A stretch of 9,480 bases of DNA from an uncultured Lysobacter sp. (GTDB lineage Bacteria; Pseudomonadota; Gammaproteobacteria; Xanthomonadales; Xanthomonadaceae): the NCBI GenBank assembly GCA_902805755.1, contig CADCUA010000211.1, positions 1-9,480 on the forward strand, written 5' to 3'. Position numbers and translations under genes: made by a program. Positions 5,992-9,480 of this stretch are shown here, one piece after another; position 1 is the stretch's first letter, and each line of letters opens with the position of its first letter. The notes under the pieces are model-generated. The model did no database searches and was not told the origin of the DNA. It saw nothing but the letters and a program-made list of their open reading frames with translations.

Positions 5992-6750
5992 ATGCCCGAA
6001 GGCCCGTCGCTTGTCCTGATCCGCGAGGAGACCGCGCATTTCGTCGGCCGCCGCGTCATGCGCGTGGGCGGCAACAGCACGCAGGACATCGCGCGCATGC
6101 AGGGCAAGACCGTGCGTTCGATCCGCACCTGGGGCAAGCATTTCCTGATCCAGTTCGACGGCTTCGCGCTGCGCATCCACCTGCTGCTGTTCGGCAGCCA
6201 CCGCGTCAACGAGCGCAAGGAAAAATCGGCCGAGCGGCTGAGCCTGGGTTTCAGCAAGGGCGAGGAGCTGAACTTCTACGCCTGTTCGGTGCGCTATCTC
6301 GAAGGCGACCTCGACGATCACTACGACTGGGCCGCGGACGTGATGTCCGATGCATGGGATGCGAAGGCCGCGCGCCGAAAGCTGCGTGCGCGACCGGGCA
6401 TGCTCGTCGCCGATGCACTGCTGGACCAGGACCTGTTCGCCGGGGTCGGCAACATCATCAAGAACGAAGTGCTGCACCGCATCCGCGTGCACCCCCTCAG
6501 CACCGTCGACGCATTGCCGCCGCGCAAGCTAGGCGAGATGGTCAACCAGGCGCGCGAATACAGCTTCGATTTCCTCGCCTGGAAGCGCGAGTACGTGCTC
6601 AAGAAGAACTGGCTGGTGCACGCGAAGTCGGTCTGCCAGCGCGACGGCAACCTGCTGAGCTACCACAAGAGCCTGGGCGCTGCGGGCCGGCGTGCGTTCT
6701 TCTGCGAACACTGCCAGCGGCTTTACCGCGCCGACACCGAGCCGGGCTGA
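5992..6750 (+). CDS. Fpg/Nei-family DNA glycosylase/AP lyase (endonuclease VIII-like)
   Basis: Base-excision repair enzyme of 252 residues that removes oxidised bases and cleaves the abasic strand. N-terminal MPEGPS supplies the catalytic Pro2 (Schiff base) and Glu3; PEGP is more like Nei than Fpg (PELP). WGKHFLI carries Lys49, the equivalent of the conserved beta-hairpin Lys. The helix-two-turn-helix is at about 144-170 (DQDLFAGVGNIIKNEVL, with the conserved Asn). The C-terminal zinc finger is unusual: Cys215 is followed three residues later by Asp218 instead of Cys, while Cys238 and Cys241 and the DNA-contacting Arg (GRRAFFC) are kept. The PEGPSLVL start and LRIHLLLFGSHRVNER resemble a Nei-like branch found in Bacteroidetes and xanthomonads, from memory. 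The start is fixed by the obligatory N-terminal Pro; GAGG lies 9 nt upstream. Its stop is 3 bp from that of the convergent transporter gene. Substrate preference cannot be read from sequence alone. Confidence 0.93.
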   Translation: MPEGPSLVLIREETAHFVGRRVMRVGGNSTQDIARMQGKTVRSIRTWGKHFLIQFDGFALRIHLLLFGSHRVNERKEKSAERLSLGFSKGEELNFYACSVRYLEGDLDDHYDWAADVMSDAWDAKAARRKLRARPGMLVADALLDQDLFAGVGNIIKNEVLHRIRVHPLSTVDALPPRKLGEMVNQAREYSFDFLAWKREYVLKKNWLVHAKSVCQRDGNLLSYHKSLGAAGRRAFFCEHCQRLYRADTEPG

Positions 6751-6753
6751 CCC

Positions 6754-7692
6754 CTACGGGTGTTCGGCCGCGGCGTGCACGCGCTCGCGCCGCAGCAGGT
6801 ACAGGCCGCTGGCGATGATGATCGCCGCGCCGAGCCAGGTGATCGCATCGGGCAGCACGCCCCACAGCGTGAGGTCCAGCAACACGCCCCAGACCAGCGC
6901 GGTGTACTCCAGCGGCGCGATCAGCGACGCCTCGCCCAGGCGGAACGCTTCGGTGATCGCGTACTGGCCCAGCGCCCCGGCGATGCCAATGCCCAGGATC
7001 AACCAGCCATCGGACAGGCGGATCTCCACCCAGTCCGGCAGCGCGAGCAGGCCCGAGCCCAGCGCCATCAGCGCCAGCAGCCACACCATCATCGCCTCGG
7101 TGGTGTCGGTGCGCGCGAGGATGCGCACGGTGATCGCGCTGATCGAATACATCGTGGCCGACAGCAGCACCGCGAGCGACGCCCAGGTGCCGAGGCCTTC
7201 GCCTGTCGGTCGCAGCACCACGATCACGCCGATCAGGCCGACAACGATCGCCGTCCAGCGCCGCGGGCCGACGCGCTCGCCCAGCATCGGCACCGACAGC
7301 GCGGTGACCAGCAGCGGCGCGATGAAGAAAATCGCGTACGCGGTCGACAGCGGCAGCGTGCGCAGCGCGTAGACGAACGAGGCCATCATCGCGATGCCGA
7401 GCACGCCGCGCAGCAGGTGCAGCGACCAGCGCTTCGGCCGCAACGACGCCATGCCACGCATCGACACCGCCCACAGCAGCACGAACGGCAGCGAGCTCGC
7501 ACCGCGCATCGCGCCGACCTGGAACGGCGGGTAATGCGTGCTGAGCTGTTTGAGGCCGGCGTCCATCAGCGAAAACAGCGCAACCGCGATGAGCATCAGC
7601 AGCGCTGCCGTCACCGCGGGCGTGCGGCGTGGCGACGCACTGCCAGCTGCCTGCGAAGGCGAGGATTTGCGCTGCATCGGTTCCGAATCCAT
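6754..7692 (-). CDS. EamA/DMT-superfamily transporter (RhaT/YdcZ-like permease)
   Basis: A 312-residue inner-membrane permease of the drug/metabolite transporter superfamily. About ten hydrophobic helices are visible, arranged as two EamA repeats: residues about 29-160, ending in GERVGPRRWTAIVVGLIGV then VVLRP, and about 170-300, ending in LGAAIIIASGLYLLRRE. The first repeat opens with LFSLMDAGLKQLS and the conserved Arg of MRGASS (62-64). The N-terminal 25 residues are polar and cytoplasmic. The start at 7692 is chosen because GGGGAG lies 5 nt upstream and no homologous-looking sequence precedes it; a second Met five codons in is possible. It lies 52 nt after the five-helix membrane protein gene and converges on the Nei-like gene with 3 bp between stops and no terminator hairpin. 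EamA proteins export amino acids, purines or other metabolites; the substrate is not predictable here. Confidence 0.95.
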   Translation of the reverse strand: MDSEPMQRKSSPSQAAGSASPRRTPAVTAALLMLIAVALFSLMDAGLKQLSTHYPPFQVGAMRGASSLPFVLLWAVSMRGMASLRPKRWSLHLLRGVLGIAMMASFVYALRTLPLSTAYAIFFIAPLLVTALSVPMLGERVGPRRWTAIVVGLIGVIVVLRPTGEGLGTWASLAVLLSATMYSISAITVRILARTDTTEAMMVWLLALMALGSGLLALPDWVEIRLSDGWLILGIGIAGALGQYAITEAFRLGEASLIAPLEYTALVWGVLLDLTLWGVLPDAITWLGAAIIIASGLYLLRRERVHAAAEHP

Positions 7693-7744
7693 GGCCGCTC
7701 CCCGGCTGCACGAGGCGCAAGGCTGACCGCGCCGCGCCTGCAAT

Positions 7745-8287
7745 TCAATAGCCGTGCGTGCCCGGCGCCTGCGCGATGCGTCGCCGCAGGCCCCAGGCGT
7801 AGCCCAGGTAGTAACCGAGCAGCAGGCCGCCGACCGCGAGCAGCCCGCCCTGTTGCGCGAGCCACGCGACATGCGTGCCCTGCCCCTGCCACAGCGGCAC
7901 CAGGTGCCACAGCCCCATGGCGATGCGCAACGCAACGACGACCGTAAGCGCGAGCACCAGCCAGCGGTTCGGCGTGTAGAACTGCGTGGCGTCCACGCGC
8001 TCGAACCGCGTCAGCGCGACGCCGATCAGGCCGACCAATACGCCCGCCAGCAGACCCAGGCCGGCGTGCAGCAGCGCGCGCTCGATCCACCAGCCGATAA
8101 ACGCGGCGCCGAGCAGGAACAGCACGACCGACAGCAGCAGCGACCAGGCGTTGAGGCCGATCGCCCACGGCTGCACCCGCCGGCGCGCCCGTCCGCGCCG
8201 GTAGCGCTGCCACACCGCCAGCGGCAGCGTGACCAGCCACAGCGCGAGGAACGCCGCGATCGCGAGCGGAATCAGCAGCAGCGGCAC
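7745..8287 (-). CDS. Five-helix membrane protein of unknown function (possibly DUF1453-like)
   Basis: A 180-residue integral membrane protein with five hydrophobic segments at about 2-24, 43-66, 74-93, 108-127 and 143-166. A strongly basic loop (QRYRRGRARRRVQPW, 27-41) after helix 1 should lie in the cytoplasm. The block TRFERVDATQFYTPNRWLVL before helix 4 recalls DUF1453/CcdC-like proteins of xanthomonads, from memory and not certain. No catalytic or metal-binding motif is seen. The start is GTG at 8287, 12 nt after the alcohol dehydrogenase stop; there is no in-frame ATG that keeps helix 1 and no good ribosome binding site, so translational coupling to the upstream gene is likely. It ends 52 nt before the EamA gene. 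Being a gene is well supported by the helices; the function is unknown. Confidence 0.82.
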   Translation of the reverse strand: MPLLLIPLAIAAFLALWLVTLPLAVWQRYRRGRARRRVQPWAIGLNAWSLLLSVVLFLLGAAFIGWWIERALLHAGLGLLAGVLVGLIGVALTRFERVDATQFYTPNRWLVLALTVVVALRIAMGLWHLVPLWQGQGTHVAWLAQQGGLLAVGGLLLGYYLGYAWGLRRRIAQAPGTHGY

Positions 8288-8299
8288 GCGCGGGCCCGG

Positions 8300-9352
8300 T
8301 TACGCCGCCGGCTGCAGCGTGGCGAGGTCGATCACGAACCGATAGCGCACGTCGCTGCGCAGCATGCGCTCGTAGGCCTCGTTGACCTGCGCGATGTCGA
8401 TCAGCTCGATGTCCGACGCGACGCCGTGCCCGGCGCAGAAATCCAGCATCTCCTGCGTCTCGCGGATGCCGCCGATCAGCGAGCCGGTGAGCGTGCGCCG
8501 CTGCATGATCAGAAGGCCCGCCGCCACCGGCTGCGGCTCGGGGATGCCCAGCAGCACCATGCGGCCGTCCAGGCGCAGCAGGCCGAGGTAGGCGTTGTAA
8601 TCGTGCGGGGCGGATGCGGTGTCGATGATCAGGTCGAAGCGGCGCACATGCGACTTGAACACCGCGCCGTCGCCGGTGGCGAGGAAATCATGCGCGCCGA
8701 GCGCTTCGGCATCCTTTCGCTTGGACTCGGACGTGCTGAGCACGGTCACGCGCGCGCCCATCGCCGCGGCCAGCTTGACCGCCATGTGGCCGAGACCGCC
8801 GAGGCCGACCACGGCGACTTCATGCCCCTCGCGCACGCCGAACTGGCGCAGCGGCGAATACGTGGTGATTCCCGCGCACAGCAACGGCGCGGCGCGGTCC
8901 AGCGGCAGCGATTCGGGAATGCGCAGCACGTAATCCTCGTGCACGGTGATGCGCGTGGAATAGCCGCCGAACGTGGGCGCGCCGCTGTCGCGCTCGCGCG
9001 AGTTGTAGGTCGCGGTCATGCCCTGCTCGCAGTACTGCTCCTGGCCTTCGCGGCAGGGCGCGCAGTGCCGGCACGAATCCACGAAGCAGCCGACGCCGAC
9101 CGCATCGCCGACCTTGAACTTCGATGCGCCCTCGCCGACCTGCGCGATGCGGCCGACGATCTCGTGCCCCGGCACCATCGGGAACTGCGAGCCGCCCCAC
9201 TCGTTGCGCGCCTGGTGCAGGTCGGAATGGCAGATGCCGCAATACAGGATGTCGATCAGCACTTCGTTCGCGCGCGGTTCGCGGCGTTCGATCGTGAACG
9301 GCGCAAGCGGCGATTGCGCATCGACCACGGCATAGGCGGGGGTCTGGAGCAT
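8300..9352 (-). CDS. Zinc-dependent NADP(H) alcohol/aldehyde reductase, YahK/cinnamyl-alcohol dehydrogenase type
   Basis: A 350-residue cytoplasmic medium-chain dehydrogenase that interconverts alcohols and aldehydes, in vivo probably reducing toxic aldehydes. Catalytic zinc ligands are Cys41 (CGICHSD), His63 (PGHE) and Cys159 (LLCAGIT). The structural zinc site is Cys94, 97, 100 and 108 (SCRHCAPCREGQEQYC). The Rossmann motif GLGGLG is at 183-188, and STSESKRKDA (206-215) after the second strand lacks the acidic residue of NAD enzymes, favouring NADP(H). Length matches E. coli YahK (349). The start at 9352 is preferred to an in-frame ATG at 9415 because it gives the family length and has GGGAA 8 nt upstream; the extra 21 residues are not conserved-looking. 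A candidate -10 (TAGACT) lies upstream. It is first in a run with the five-helix protein and the EamA transporter. Physiological substrate unknown. Confidence 0.96.
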   Translation of the reverse strand: MLQTPAYAVVDAQSPLAPFTIERREPRANEVLIDILYCGICHSDLHQARNEWGGSQFPMVPGHEIVGRIAQVGEGASKFKVGDAVGVGCFVDSCRHCAPCREGQEQYCEQGMTATYNSRERDSGAPTFGGYSTRITVHEDYVLRIPESLPLDRAAPLLCAGITTYSPLRQFGVREGHEVAVVGLGGLGHMAVKLAAAMGARVTVLSTSESKRKDAEALGAHDFLATGDGAVFKSHVRRFDLIIDTASAPHDYNAYLGLLRLDGRMVLLGIPEPQPVAAGLLIMQRRTLTGSLIGGIRETQEMLDFCAGHGVASDIELIDIAQVNEAYERMLRSDVRYRFVIDLATLQPAA

Positions 9353-9383
9353 GGACGGAGTTCCCGGTGTGCGGAGAGCGCCG

Positions 9384-9389
9384 AGTCTA
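9384..9389 (-). promoter_or_regulatory. Possible -10 element of the alcohol dehydrogenase gene
   Basis: Minus-strand TAGACT, within GCTAGACTC, lies 31 nt before the ATG at 9352 and matches four of six consensus bases. No convincing -35 is seen 17 nt upstream. Weak evidence, by eye only. Confidence 0.25.
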
Positions 9390-9462
9390 GCGAGCGCCGC
9401 GTGTGGCCCCTGCATTCCGGCGTGCCATTGCGCGTTGCAAGCGCGAGCTTCGGCGGGCGGTC

Positions 9463-9480
9463 TGTGGGAGCCGCCACCAG
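9463..9480. repeat. Possible start of a REP-like intergenic repeat, cut by the window edge
   Basis: TGTGGGAGCCGCCACCAG resembles the TGTGGGAGC-headed repeats common between genes in Xanthomonas, Stenotrophomonas, Lysobacter and Pseudomonas, which normally continue into a self-complementary half. Only the first 18 bases are present, so the stem cannot be confirmed. Confidence 0.3.

Noticed and set aside
7693..7935. N-terminal extension of the EamA gene to an upstream ATG
   Set aside because: The added 81 residues are Arg/Cys-rich and overlap the upstream gene; the Shine-Dalgarno at 7692 explains the true start.
6760..7947. A 395-codon plus-strand frame antisense to the EamA gene
   Set aside because: Extremely rich in Arg, Gln and His, as expected for the antisense of a GC-rich membrane protein gene; no start signal.
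9353..9415. Longer start for the alcohol dehydrogenase
   Set aside because: It would exceed the family length by 21 residues and run through the candidate -10 and leader region.
1..9480. Search for CRISPR arrays, tRNA or rRNA genes, insertion sequences, phage or defence genes
   Set aside because: No spaced direct repeats, cloverleaf structures, transposase motifs or terminal inverted repeats were seen; all clear coding regions are housekeeping or ordinary accessory genes.

Overview
The window is high-GC Gram-negative chromosome. The pyruvate dehydrogenase proteins (an E2 with one lipoyl domain and an E3 carrying its own N-terminal lipoyl domain), the GC-rich codon use and the mix of small hypothetical genes suggest a gammaproteobacterium of the Xanthomonadaceae/Lysobacteraceae (Lysobacter, Luteimonas or Stenotrophomonas type). 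That placement is a judgement from protein style, not a database result.

Left part (1-3840), minus strand: an operon reading right to left. It holds aceF (PDH E2), a MscS-family mechanosensitive channel, and lpdA (lipoyl-domain-fused E3), which runs off the left edge. A candidate promoter with an overlapping dyad lies upstream of aceF. A perfect stem-loop lies between aceF and the channel gene.

Middle (3855-6750): a minus-strand gene for a secreted YggN/DUF2884-like protein diverges, across a 342-bp gene-free stretch, from a plus-strand OmpW-family outer membrane protein. The OmpW gene has a leader hairpin and ends at a strong intrinsic terminator. It is followed by a tight two-gene plus-strand unit: a 69-residue hypothetical protein and a Fpg/Nei-family DNA glycosylase with an atypical zinc finger.

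Right part (6754-9352), minus strand: a YahK-type zinc alcohol dehydrogenase, a five-helix membrane protein of unknown role and an EamA/DMT transporter lie head to tail and may be co-transcribed. The transporter converges on the glycosylase gene with only 3 bp between their stops. The right edge may begin a REP-like repeat.

Most of this is ordinary core genome. I found no mobile element, CRISPR array, tRNA or rRNA, and no clearly new system. The points worth following are the channel gene inside the PDH operon, the near-identical E2/E3 lipoyl domains, the altered zinc finger of the Nei-like enzyme, and its small conserved-looking partner gene.
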